From Labia minor (Eukaryota > Arthropoda > Insecta > Dermaptera > Spongiphoridae), in assembly GCA_963082975.1 (NCBI GenBank), contig OY720350.1, positions 4,688,597-4,752,596 on the forward strand: a DNA stretch of 64,000 nt, in the 5' to 3' direction. The notes beneath the pieces are model-generated. The model worked only from the letters and a program-made list of their open reading frames with translations, ran no database searches and was not told the DNA's origin. The position numbers and the translations under genes were made by a program. Positions 1 to 11,347 of this stretch are shown in pieces (within the stretch, counting starts at the first letter, position 1; the number at the start of each line of letters is the position of its first letter).

Positions 1-29
1 AATAAATATTTTGTTTTTTTTGAATATAG

Positions 30-242
30 GTACAAAGAAAAAAAACTCGGAAATCTTTAACAGAAGATGATGGACGAAATAATGCAGAAGATAGAAGAAA
101 AAAGAAAAAATCAGAAAGTGAACCAGATCGAAAGGATACTTCACCACCCCCAATTAGATCACCTAAAGATGAACTCAAATGTATGATTATTTTAGCTGAA
201 TTAAACAGGAGAATAGGTGCTACATCATGGCATCCTTCTTAA
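30..242 (+). CDS. last exon of an unrecognised plus-strand gene
   Basis: A pyrimidine-rich tract ending in AG at 28-29 precedes an open frame of 70 codons ending in TAA at 240-242. The protein segment is charged and lysine-rich (VQRKKTRKSLTEDDGRNNAE, then RRKKKKSESEPDRKDTS). It then has a proline patch and ends LKCMIILAELNRRIGATSWH-PS. The basic/acidic composition suggests a nuclear protein, but I do not recognise the family. Codon content and the sharp change to A+T-rich non-coding DNA after the stop support it being real. The gene converges on tango. Confidence 0.7.
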   Translation, partial: VQRKKTRKSLTEDDGRNNAEDRRKKKKSESEPDRKDTSPPPIRSPKDELKCMIILAELNRRIGATSWHPS

Positions 243-700
243 TTATTTAATTATTCATCATCATTTCATTTATAATTTTTTGATTTATCAAAATGTTTTT
301 ATTTTTATTTTTTCTCTAAAATAATTTATATTTACATAAATATATATATATATATATATATATAAACTTGTGACACATTTCTTGTTTTTTTTTATTTTTC
401 ACTTTCTGAAAGAAACAAATAAATAAATAACCAAATTGTAAAGATATATTATAATAAATATTTTCATTTTTAATTAAAATAAATTATTTTGTAACAAATA
501 CAATAAATCATTGTGTATATATATATTTTCATTATTTGAAATTGATTTATTAAAAGAAACAAAAATAAAAATATGAATTTTATTGATAAAAGTATGATTT
601 CATTAATAATATTAAATAAAAATCTACTTTAATATTATTATTATTATTATTCCTCTTGGTTCTTCTCTCAGCATTAATGATTATTTTCATTTTATTTGGA
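243..700 (+). other. 3' UTR and flank of the plus-strand gene
   Basis: A+T-rich sequence after the stop codon with a (TA)n tract at about 345-364 and overlapping AATAAA hexamers at about 418-428, which are plausible polyadenylation signals. No open frame of note. Confidence 0.5.
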
Positions 701-834
701 AAGGGACTTCATCCTGCTTTATATTTGTATGATTTAAATTTAATTGAGAACCTCTTTCTCATAATATGCCATGTCGTAAAGAAGTTTTGTTGGCAAGTTA
801 AGCTTCTCAATATTCATTAAAAAGATCATAGACA

Positions 835-1005
835 TTACTCCTTCTGCGGATATGGTGACCTTTGGTGACTTATCCAGCTTCCACTTAATATTATTTTCCG
901 AGGTTTTGCTCTTTTTTCTCCATTTTCATGGGTGTTGGTGGCTCCGGTAGGGGAAGGGGCGCCACACCCTATCAGCTCTAGAAGCTGCCGTACCCCTTTA
1001 CTATT
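835..1005 (-). CDS. possible terminal exon of an unidentified minus-strand gene
   Basis: An open frame on the minus strand, markedly more G+C-rich than its surroundings, reads VRQLLELIGCGAPSPTGATN, then THENGEKRAKPRKIILSGSW, and ends at TAA near 835-837. An AG suitable as acceptor (taatag) lies just upstream, and TTTATT (AATAAA on this strand) follows near 694. I do not recognise the peptide. It could be a tango alternative 3' exon, a separate gene, or chance. Confidence 0.25.
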   Translation of the reverse strand, partial: NSKGVRQLLELIGCGAPSPTGATNTHENGEKRAKPRKIILSGSWISHQRSPYPQKE

Positions 1006-1141
1006 ATTATTATTATCTTTCAATACAATAAATTTAATTTATCTTTATTCTTACAATTAAAAAAATTAATGTTTTATCTAAAAAAAGAAGAAATAGTGAT
1101 TTGTTAAAATAAAATGTAAATTTTTCTTTGTATTTATGATT

Positions 1142-1258
1142 ACTATCTCGCCAGAGATAGTATTGCGATCACGAAAATTTTCGATGTTGAGATTTTGATG
1201 TTTTTATACGTTTTGAAGGTTCCTGAATCATTTTCACTAAGGTTGAGAAAAATGTCTG

Positions 1259-1290
<32 letters not shown>

Positions 1291-1749
1291 GGCAAGATTA
1301 CGCAAAAACGGTTTGAGCTAGAATGATGAAATTTGGTACATGGACATTATTCAAAATTCATAGTTTTCTATCAACTTTTGAGAAATGTAGCTCAACCGGA
1401 AGAGGGTCATTACCTACAACGTTTTGATTTTTTTTCCTCTAAAGTGACCGTAAAAATAAAGATATATGTTTGATAATTTTTCACATGATTAATAATTGTA
1501 TAAAACTGCTATATATAGAATTTCAGCTTGATTGATTCGCTGAAATTACCAGAATTAATTTTTTAACACTGCAAATCTCACGCGCCAACACGTGACGTTG
1601 TGCCATCAACAAAAAGCCAAACATGCGCTGGTTTAATATTTATTATTTATTATTTATAATTTATAATTAATTAAATTTAATTTAAATATAATATATTATG
1701 TTATTTAATCCAATTAAAATTGCGAGATAGTCGAGTGGAGACACTCCAG
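1142..1749 (+). mobile_element. Helentron-like non-autonomous element, copy 1
   Basis: Best complete copy of a family with nine members here. The 5' end is a perfect 8-bp hairpin ACTATCTC-GCCA-GAGATAGT. The interior has the conserved block GATGTTGAGATTTTGATG, then a (TG)n microsatellite at 1257-1280, then GCAAGATTACGCAAAAACGG. The 3' end carries GCGAGATAGT, the inverted counterpart of the 5' terminus, followed by a short hairpin TGGAG-ACA-CTCCA and then CTAATT. A subterminal inverted repeat, internal microsatellite and 3' hairpin are the architecture of Helentron-associated (DINE-1-like) elements. Assignment is by structure, not by an encoded protein. Confidence 0.7.
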
Positions 1750-3548
1750 CTAATTTATGATTTTTTTCTATTATCATTGTCATATTATATTCTCGAAAAA
1801 TATCTTCATAAAAATCATACATAATTTGTGAAGTTGCCCAAGTTTTTACCTGAAAGCATAATAGTTTGTCATTTTTAAGAATAAACAAAAATTATTTATA
1901 ATAATTTAAAAAAAAATATTATATTATGTTTATAATAATAACATCTTAACTTACCTCATCTGTCTACAATTCTCCTTAGTATTTTTGTTTTTATAAAATA
2001 TAAAATAATAATCAAATTATTCTTTTATTTTTATATTTATTTATGTGTAAAATGAACTATCAGACTGTAATAAAGAGAAAAATGATTATAAGTATATAAA
2101 AATAGTTATTATTTTTTGTAATGTTACAAAACAAAAACAACAATCAATGAATCAAAATAGAAATAAGTTTAAAGGAGTAGAAAACAATCAAATTAAATAA
2201 ATACAATGAACAATTAATGGTTTAATATGGAATATTTTAAATGTATTGATTTCAAATGCAGTGGCGTAAGGGAGATTAACAAAATCCGTCATCCTGAAAG
2301 GTCGCGTCCATTTTTCCAATTCTCTAACTATATTATGTAATACTAAAATAAATAATATAAATAGATAATGGAAATAAGAAGAGTATATTTGAATTTTGAA
2401 CTTTATATGATAAAAACTGATGGATAGGAAAAACAAGATAAAAAATTGAACGTATATTTATACATTCAAATACAACATACAATAATAGTGTGTATTTAGA
2501 TTAAAATTCGAATACTTGGACTCGATAAATTTAAAAGATTATTATATATCCAAAGAATTTATTATTAACTACAATGAAAATATTTTTAAAATAACTATTT
2601 GAATTCCAGAAATAGCATTAATTAATTAATAGTACTTAGTAAAGTTTTAAATAAGTTGACCTGTGGCCAGGCGCAGAACCGACCGGCGGTTTGAAGTAAA
2701 TTAATTTCCAGCTACAGAAACAATTTCAAATAATTTTAATATATCTGTAATAAAAAACATGAATATAACATAAATATTTTTAATTTTATTTTATTTATAA
2801 TATATAAGTAGGAGCTGGCTGTGACATCATGAAGGGCTGGGTGACGTCATATAATTTTAAATTAAGAAATAACTAATAAATATGATTTTCCCGAGGATAA
2901 AACCAATACAAAGTGCATGATTCGTGGAGATATGTAAACAATCTCCTCGTGTGAAATTTGGTGTGAAAATAAATAATACTACCACTTCCGGTTTCCGGAA
3001 TTGCACCAAAAGTTGATCAATTCATCCCACTGATGCAGTGGCGTACCTAGAACTTTTGCTGCCCGGGGCGATCTCCAGTTTGCCGCCCTTTTTATTATAA
3101 GTCAATCAAATAGTTGTTTTTATAAATTAATACACATAAATAAATTATTAAGTTATTTAATCAATATTAATTAATACACAGAGTAAATATTTTTACACAT
3201 ATTTGTATGCACTCGTAAACATATTTATATAATATTTACTCTTCTAGCTTTCATACTAGAAAAATCGTTTAGAATGCTCTCAAAATTTATATTTATATCA
3301 GGGGGGGGTCTCTCTTACGGCAGAGAAATTTCCAGTGTGACAATGCATGCATGCATCACTCGAGGCCGCTCGAGGCGCTGCCGCTGCTAGCACTAATTTT
3401 AATTCGGTTTGTTTCGGTTATCCGAAAACACCCGAAAACATTTAACAACAGCCAGCTTGTGACTTGTGGACAACGAGCACTCGTCCCATTTAAAATATCT
3501 CTGCCAGGCATACGTAACGTGATCTGTCGCTGTCCAATTGCGTGCAAT

Positions 3549-4224
3549 ATGGTTCCTAAAGTAAGTTTAATTAATATTTTTACTATTATTGATGATTATT
3601 TTTTATTATAAAGTTATATAATATATGTACATATAAATAAATTTTTGATTTTGCAGGTTTTTAATTGTATTCAGAAAGATTGTATTACGAATTCTCTACC
3701 TGAAGGAGAACGAGGACACTTGTTCTATTTTCCAAGGTGTAATTTTTTAAGAGTGGGTAAAACAACAATAATTTAAAGTTGTTGTTTACTAAAAAATATA
3801 TTAATAATAAAAGAAAATAATTTTATTAATTTTTTTAAATATTTATAGCAACACCTGTTAATACTACATCAGATGGTTTGGGCTTGGTATCAGAGAAGAG
3901 TGATCTTTTCGAATCCAGCCCTGCGAGAAGTATGTATTATATTTTTTAATAAAATTCATTAATCTTCTCCTAACTTTAAATAGATTTTTTATAATGATTT
4001 AAAATAAATTTTTAGTTTGCTTAGGCTTTTCTGTATTAATTCTTTGGAATTTTTTTTTAAACTTAATTAATTTTTGCAGGTGTTCAGCGGGACATACGCC
4101 TACACCATCTGAATTTTCTTCAAGAATAAAATATTTATCTCCCATGAAGAAAAGATTGTACCAAAGGTTCACCGAGGTCAAGCGACTATTGAAGCAAAAT
4201 AGACATCAACAGTCAATTGATTAA
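3549..4224 (+). pseudogene. THAP-like domain protein remnant inside the transposon
   Basis: Exon 3549-3560 (ATG GTT CCT AAA) joins through gtaagt...ttgcag to 3657-3736. This gives MVPKVFNCIQKDCITNSLPE, then GERGHLFYFPR, which resembles the start of a THAP zinc finger (C-x4-C and a FP motif). Later open pieces at 3849-3929 and 4081-4224 encode a C-terminal stretch LSPMKKRLYQRFTEVKRLLK of the kind that follows THAP domains. The pieces do not join in one frame as they stand and most of the transposase core is missing, so it is called broken. Confidence 0.5.
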
Positions 4225-4229
4225 TTGAA

Positions 4230-4760
4230 AAATAGTGTAAATTTTATTTATGTGAGTAATTTTATATAATGTTTTATAAAGTTTTATATAATTATTATTG
4301 TATAATTGAAAAATAGTGTAAATTTTATTTATATGAGTAATTTTATACAATTTAAAAAAATACATGCATAAAGGGTTAGGGTTGTATTATTATTGTATGA
4401 TTGAAAAATAGTGTAAATTTTATTTATGTGAGTAATTTTATATAATGTTTTATAAAGTTTTATATAATTATTATTGTATAATTGAAAAATAGTGTAAATT
4501 TTATTTATATGAGTAATTTTATACAATTTAAAAAAATACATGCATAAAGGGTTAGGGTTGTATTATTATTGTATGATTGAAAAATAGTGTAAATTTTATT
4601 TATGTGAGTAATTTTATATAATGTTTTATAAAGTTTTATATAATTATTATTGTATAATTGAAAAATAGTGTAAATTTTATTTATATGAGTAATTTTATAC
4701 AATTTAAAAAAATACATGCATAAAGGGTTAGGGTTGTATTATTATTGTATGATTGAAAAA
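4230..4760 (+). repeat. Tandem repeat, about three copies of a 176-bp unit
   Basis: The unit contains two similar sub-blocks (each with TTGAAAAATAGTGTAAATTT) and ends with CATGCATAAAGGGTTAGGGT. Copies start about every 176 bp and are nearly identical, implying recent expansion. It is part of the 3036-5615 element. Confidence 0.85.
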
Positions 4761-5755
4761 TAAATAAATATGCCACATACAACATTATTCTTTTATTATA
4801 TCCATGAAAATTATTAAAATTTTCACTTAAGTGAAAAATTATTTATTTTGTGATAAGACCAACAATTAAGCAATTTTCTAAAAAAAAAAATTTATTTCTG
4901 AAATGTCTGTTTTATATAGCTTTAAATAAATAATTTTTCACTTAACTGAAAAATTTCATAATTTTTTCATTCCTCCCGCTCTCATTCATTCAAAATAGAT
5001 TTTAAAAATGGTGCCAGGCCGGCCGGTTTTTTTCTTAATTAGTTCGTGCATGCATCCGCATAGCAGCGCCAAACGCTGTTTCAAAAAAATATCATTGCGT
5101 GTCCACCCCCTGATTTATATTTTTTCCGCCGGCCCTGCTTTTCAAAAGAAAAATCGATGATTTAAAAAAAATATTGGTATATCACTTCAAAGTAATCATA
5201 TAAACCTTTCAAAAGAAATGATATTTATAAACTGATATCAACAAATTTTAGTTAGGAAAGATTACCGAACAAAATCGTAAAGATGCGTTTACTAATTCAA
5301 CGAATTTTAATGAATACAATAAAATAAAATTATTGTCCTGTTCTTGGAATTAGAATTCAAAATTTACACTAAAATGCATTTATATACATCGAGGAATAAT
5401 ATTCGAAATCATATAGTTAATCATAATTTATATAAATCAAATAGTAAACTTATAATAATCATAATAATCATTTATTATTCAAGAAAGAAAAAAAAAATAT
5501 GAAATGAATAAGTTTTTTTTTTTTACAACTATAACTAAATATAAAAAATGCCGCCCCAAGATAAGTGCCGCCCGGTGCGGACCGCACCCACCGCACCCCC
5601 CTAGTTACGCCACTGCACTGATGCATTAAGTAAATATACCAAATTTTATTGAGCTGTTCAAGCTCTACACATCTATACGGACGGACAGACATGCTAAATA
5701 TACATGTGAAATTTGGTGTGAAAACAATACCTCCCTTACTATCGTCGGTCGGTAA

Positions 5756-7106
5756 AAATCTTTTATTCGGTTAATTAATTAATGATAACTTACTTACCTG
5801 TCTAACAGATATTGTGCTTCTTTCTTAAGTAGAGAAGAAGATAAAAAAACATACCCTTATCCTTATAAATTTATATATAATATTTTATTTTTAATTAGAT
5901 TAAATATTTAGAGTATTTGAAAATAGGATTAAAACCATGTCTCAATATTCAATAACCTTCTCGATTGCTATTATGACCATAAATTATATTTGGAAATGTA
6001 AAAAGGTCATGCATTTCTCATTATACCTTTATTCTATTTCGTATCCTTCTTACTCTTTAGCCTTTAAAATCTTAAAAATAATTTTATTTTCCTTAATTTA
6101 TTCTTCTAACTCAAAATTCATGAACTTTATATGAAATTCATATCAACAAAATAAGAATTTTTACTTCTAATCAATTATTTTTCATTCAAATTTACAAATA
6201 TATTATAGGAAAATACCATATATGATGGTTTATAATTCATAATATTTATATAAATCATCTTTAATCACCAAAATTTGAAAAGAGACGTATTAAATCAATT
6301 TTTAAATAAATCAAAGGATTAGATACATGTTTCTTTTTCTTCATCCACTCATAAATATAGAATAATAATACTTTTCTATTGTTATAAATACAATAACTTT
6401 GTATGAAGAATGAATACCAAAAAAAAAAAAATAATATAAAAAATTATACAATTTTATTTTACATCATTATTAAATAAAAAAAATTAAATAACTATATATA
6501 TATATAGAATTACCAAAATTTTGTTTTCAAAAAACGGAAAAAATTTGGGGATTTGCTCAAAATTCAGAATGCACTAATTATGAGATCAGCAATTATTATG
6601 AGAAAATAACATTTCAAGTGATTCTTACCATAAACCCACAAAATTTTGAAGTGAGGGTTAAATCAAGAAAAAACTTGATGAATTATTAATATTTATCACT
6701 TTTCAGAAAATTAATTATTTTTAAAACGACCAGAGTTGGACGCTATTTATTTTTCAAGTTATCTATTTCTTTGTTTAACACAATGGCCGGGTCGTTGGGA
6801 AAGTCTATATACATATATTCCAAGTATACTGCCAAAAATGATCAAAAGATATTTCAGCTAAATAAATCAAGGACTGTTTTATTTTTATTTAAAGTTCGGT
6901 TTCCCTACTATCATTTATTATGCATATCAATATGTACAGTGTAAAGAAAAATAAATTTCTGTAAAAAAATTAAAATAGAATAATACGGTAATAAATATAT
7001 TTTGTTTGTTCATTTTATTAAACAAAAAACAACCTCAGACTTTTGTTCATCCTACACAAGGATAGCCCCCCCCCCCCTCCCACAAGCTACTTGGCGTGTT
7101 TTAATA
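5756..7106. other. A+T-rich intergenic DNA
   Basis: No coding region, recognisable repeat or RNA gene seen. The short open frame near 5937-6134 is low-complexity and unsupported. Confidence 0.5.
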
Positions 7107-7746
7107 CAGTAAAAGCTCTTAATTCGCGGTTCATTAAAAAAATGCGCGGATCTAATAATCCAACCCAATATCCTTTGTAAATGCTTCAAATGATGGGTGT
7201 TTTTTGTGTATGCAAACAAACTGAAACCACACTAGAAAAGTCATCCTAAAAAAAACTGTCGCCTTCTCTGACTGCGGAAAATGACAAAGAATCTGTGCAA
7301 GTTCAAACTTTGACTGCAAACATAGCCTAAATCGCGAATGGATAAGGAGGACATGGGTTCGAACAGATATTCAGGAATACTTGAATGGCAAGATTTGACT
7401 GAAACCGATATGTAGGAAATGTTAAATTGACAGAAGAAGAGGCTTGAACGTGACATTTATTTTGAGAAATTTTAGTGAAAGTTTAAGAATGGCAAATGAG
7501 CTTTGCGATTTCTCTCTTAATGAAAATTACAAAATTCTTTAAACCATTGCCTAAACCTTAAGATAATTAATCAAAATGTTTAAAAACTTCAATTAAATTA
7601 ATTTTATTATATATATATTTTTTTTATTTTGTCACCTAGGAACGTATCCCCTATAATCCCATATAAATTACCATTCCGTATTCACGGTTTCTGTATTCGC
7701 GGCACATTTATAAATCATATACCCCGCGAATAAGGAGCTTTTACTG
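7107..7746. mobile_element. pogo/Tigger-type non-autonomous element
   Basis: Ends CAGTAAAAGCTCTTAATTCG and, on the reverse strand, CAGTAAAAGCTCCTTATTCG. Both are followed by CGCGG-type bases and flanked by TA (7105-7106, 7747-7748). Length is 640 bp. The CAGTAAAA start and TA duplication fit the pogo/Tigger branch of Tc1-mariner. The interior (about 7240-7460) may be decayed C-terminal transposase on the plus strand, but the frame is broken. Confidence 0.75.
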
Positions 7747-9413
7747 TACCATATTATGTATGCTTAATAATTTAAAACAAAATTATTGAAAATAAATTAT
7801 AATAGATACCAAAATTTTCATTTAAATGACGATGTACAATTTATTTTCCTTTTATAAATTTTTTTTAATTTACTTCTATACAGTTAATTATATTTGGAAA
7901 TTTGAAATAATCAGTAAAATATTATAAGTTAGAATGATTTTAAATCAATCTTCTATTATTTCCAATTGTAATTTTACCCCTTATCTCTATTCTAGAAAAA
8001 ATTGAAAATATAAATTAATTATATTTTCTTTCAAAATAGTTATTATTGCTTTCATAATTTTTTTTAATAATAAGAATGTAAAATATATGTTTTATTTGGT
8101 CTATTATAGCAATATTATATGTATACATAATATATATTCTCAAGATGTACTTATAATATAATGAAAAATTAAACTTTTTTTAATTTGAATGAATAATTAT
8201 ATATATAATTAAGTATAATAGTAATAAAAATAAATAAATAAGTTTAATCCTGTATCTTTTTATTGTTTTGATTTTATTAAATTAATTAAAATTATAAATT
8301 TGTAAATAATAAAAGTTTATTATTTATATAGTTAAACTATAAAAAAAAAATGTTTTTTTAGTCAAAGATATATAAATATATATTTAAATTAAATGTTCTT
8401 AAAAAAAAAATAATTAAATATATGAAAATATAATATAATTAAAAATAATCTTATGAAATTATAGTTAGGTAAGTAAAATTTATAAAAATAAAAATAAAAT
8501 AAAAATTTAAAATGTACACACAGATAAATTATATAGATATATATACTAAAAAAATACTTTAGAGACATAGAAAATATATAAAGTTTTGAAATATATATAT
8601 ATATATATATTTATTTTTTACCTAATACATTTTTGATGGTAGTTGTTAAGGAAAGAAAGTATATCAATAAAGATAGATAGATGGAGATAGAAAAAAGCTT
8701 TTCCAAATATGTTAATAGAGAAACATAAAAAAATAAAATAAAATAAAAGCTGATTATTAAATTTGCAACAAATTTATTTGTACTACAAAAGGCAAAGGCT
8801 GGCAAATAACACTTAGAAAGAGAAAGAGAGGGAGAGAAATGGATGCGGATGAAATTTTTTCGAAAATATTATTTGAAATTAGGTCTCTTATGATTATCTT
8901 TTTAATATTTCTAAAAATTCAATCGTGATAATAAATAAAAATAAAAGAGAAGCATGTAATTTATGTAATTAAATACATGGATTTTTTATATGTATTATAT
9001 ATAAACAATAATATATAATATATAATATATAATTATACATTTTGTTAATGATTTCAATCTTTATTTTCCATTGATATAAAAAAATTCTATCCTGACCTTA
9101 TAGAACTAAATATACAACAAAAATAAAAAACAAAACAAAAACAAATGAATAAATATTATTAAATGTGTAAATTTGCTTATTATATATATTTACAATTACT
9201 TGTAATAATAATTAATTCTTGTGTTTTGTTTTTTATTTTATTATATTTCTTTCTTTCATTCATTCAATTTTTTTTGTTCTCTATTAAATGGGGAATGTTA
9301 TCATTAAATAAAAGAAAACACAGCCAGCCCATTGAATATTTATTTTTGGATTGTTTTTTTCCTTTTTGTTACAACCATATATATATGGTTGTATGAATTT
9401 ATTTTCCTGAAAA
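7747..9413. other. A+T-rich intergenic DNA
   Basis: Long A/T tracts and (TA)n near 8590-8612. No supported gene or classifiable repeat. Confidence 0.5.
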
Positions 9414-10580
9414 ATAAGGTAATGGCACCTATAGATGACATGGCACCTATAGATGACACTTTTGAATTTAAACTAAAAAAATAAGCAAATTTTAAAACAT
9501 ACGCGGGAATTTTTTTTTTTAAATGATAGTTATGCTTTTCCACCACCTGAGATATCCTACAACAATACAATAAGTCGCCCTATTTTTTTTCTTTTAACTT
9601 GAAAACCAGACCGAATCGTCAACAATTGATTTTTTCAACAAATCTTAAAGATAACCTTAAGGGAAGTAATGTTCTTAATTAGTATTTTATATTTTTATAT
9701 TCATATTTATCAAGAATTTAATAACTACATTATAAAATAGACTTAATATAGATATAAATCACTTCAATTTAAACACCTAATTTTTAAAAGTATCTTTTTT
9801 ATCAACCGTGTCATCTATAGGTGCCCCTAAAAATTGTTTTTCCTATAGATGACAGCAATGTCAGCTATAAGTAGGTTTTTAAAAAAATTGTCTTTTATAT
9901 TAATAGCTGTAAAGAGGAGATAATTTTATATAATTCCACCAAGTTGCATGTCTGAATTGATATAGGAACCTAAAGATGACGCTGTGTTTCTCATTGTCAG
10001 AAAATTTTTTTCTGTTCCAGAACTTCATACACTATTTTTTTGAAATTTTTTTTAAATTACTCTGTTCTCAATGTATAATTAAAAATGCATAATTAAAAAA
10101 AGATTTGTTTAAAATCAATTTTTTATTTTATTATAATAATCAGCTAAAAATAAAATCAATCACAATAAATATATCTAATGTATCATTATATGAAACCTGA
10201 TTTTTTTTATTATAACTAAAGTTAAAGCAGCAACAAGGTGTTAGAAAGATGTTTTACTTTGTAAATAAATAAGTTGAAGATAAAGAGAGCAAGCGAAGTG
10301 AAAAAAAGTAGATGTCATCTTTGGGTTCCATAATTGTCATCATTAGGTTCCACCAAAATTTTTGGTGTCATCTATAGGTTCCATTTGATTACTTTGAAAA
10401 AAAATTATATTTCCTATTAAACTCATATAAAAGTTTAAAATATTTATCCTGGTGATAAAAGGTAAGATAAGCTTTATAATAACCAAAAGATTTTTTTTGT
10501 GAGACGTATAGTTTCAGTTTTATAAAAGAAAATAGTGGCAAGAGCGCTTAAAATGTCATCTATTGGTGCCATTACCTTAT
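9414..10580. mobile_element. Unclassified DNA element with many copies of one short motif
   Basis: The termini ATAAGGTAATGGCACCTATA and, reverse strand, ATAAGGTAATGGCACCAATA are inverted repeats. The motif GG(A/C)ACCTATAGATGAC recurs about ten times, in both orientations: near 9424, 9442, 9808, 9843, 9965, 10311, 10334, 10366 and 10555. No transposase is coded. Repeated motifs at and inside the ends look like protein-binding sites of a transposase; that is inference. Confidence 0.65.
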
Positions 10581-10826
10581 GTAGAATTTTTTTTGAAGAA
10601 ATTTCAATAAAAACTAAAATCAATTTTTTTGTTTGTATTTGTGTCAAAATTAATTAATGATAGTTAAATTAAACAAAAATAAATAAATAAAATTAATACA
10701 AGTATAAGCGTAATAGATAGTTTAAAGTTTAAAAAAAAAAAAAATAAAAACATAAACAAATAAAAAAATATTGCAACAAGAGGGGTATAAGGACGGTTGA
10801 AATTTTTCCATTTTAATATATTAATC

Positions 10827-10875
<49 letters not shown>

Positions 10876-11090
10876 GTGTATGAATATGTATGTTTATGTA
10901 TATATTTATAAGAGAGAAAGAGTATAGATAGAGATTGAGGGAGGGGCTGTTGAGAACTTTATATTTTTTTTTTTTATTAAGAAATTTTAATTCTTAGTTC
11001 TTTTTATCATGATATTTGTTTTATCAATTATATTTATTTATAATATATAATCTGTTCACACACTTTGTAGTTTCCATTTTAAATATGATT
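10581..11090 (-). other. tgo: tgo 3' untranslated region (extent inferred)
   Basis: Sequence after the tango stop. On the minus strand, AATAAA polyadenylation hexamers are seen as TTTATT on the plus strand at 11033-11038 and again near 10970. The end of the transcript cannot be set. A long (TA)n run lies near 10833-10870. No other coding content is seen. Confidence 0.5.
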
Positions 11091-11347
11091 TCACTCAAAT
11101 GAAGAATTGAACATGTTGAGGTCTTCGAAACTGGTAGCGCCAGTCTGATCAAGCATTTGAAGCATTTCAGACAGTTCCTGTTGTTGTGGGGGGCCGCCTT
11201 GATTGGGGACACCTCCAGTGTTGGCACCAGTTGGTCCTCCTTGACCTCCGCCAGGCTGATTAGGTCCAGCTCCTGCACCACCACTAGAACCGGGACCCCC
11301 GGCAGAGCCGTCCGTCTGTTGGGCACCCGCCTGCCAACCCCAAATAC
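11091..11347 (-). CDS. tgo: tgo last coding exon, Gly-rich tail and conserved C-terminus
   Basis: The acceptor is tttttgtag before 11347. It encodes [14 protein letters not shown], then about 45 residues of Gly/Pro/Gln/Asn-rich sequence. It ends with the conserved acidic/hydrophobic motif [13 protein letters not shown] and [13 protein letters not shown] before a TGA at 11091-11093. The Gly-rich part is much more G+C-rich than its surroundings. The C-terminal motif is typical of ARNT/tango proteins and argues that the reading frame is under selection. Confidence 0.95.

Larger units (their letters stand above)
3036..5615 (+). mobile_element. P- or hAT-type DNA transposon remnant with perfect 8-bp target duplication
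   Basis: The left end is CAGTGGCGTACCTAG and the right end reads (reverse strand) CAGTGGCGTAACTAGG. The flanks carry identical CACTGATG duplications at 3028-3035 and 5616-5623. Subterminal GC-rich segments (GCCGCCC) are inverted at the two ends. Inside are spliced THAP-like coding remnants (3549-4224) and a tandem array (about 4230-4760). An 8-bp duplication fits both the P and hAT superfamilies. The THAP-like start favours P, while CAGTG-type ends are also common in hAT. No complete transposase remains. Confidence 0.75.
2658..5755 (+). mobile_element. Family B interspersed repeat, interrupted by a 2.6 kb element
   Basis: The repeat starts GACCTGTGGCCAGG and ends TATCGTCGGTCGGTAA. It is split at 3035/5616 by a younger DNA transposon. 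The two halves rejoin (CATCCCACTGATG / CATTAAGTAAATATACC) exactly as in the uninterrupted copies at 32331 and 39699. No protein is coded. The class is unknown. Confidence 0.75.

Noticed and set aside
3356..3547. Minus-strand frame opposite the THAP-like exons
   Set aside because: The plus-strand exons have splice sites and family-like motifs; this frame has neither.
4540..4560. Telomere-like GGGTTAGGG
   Set aside because: It occurs once per 176-bp unit and is not an array of telomeric repeats.
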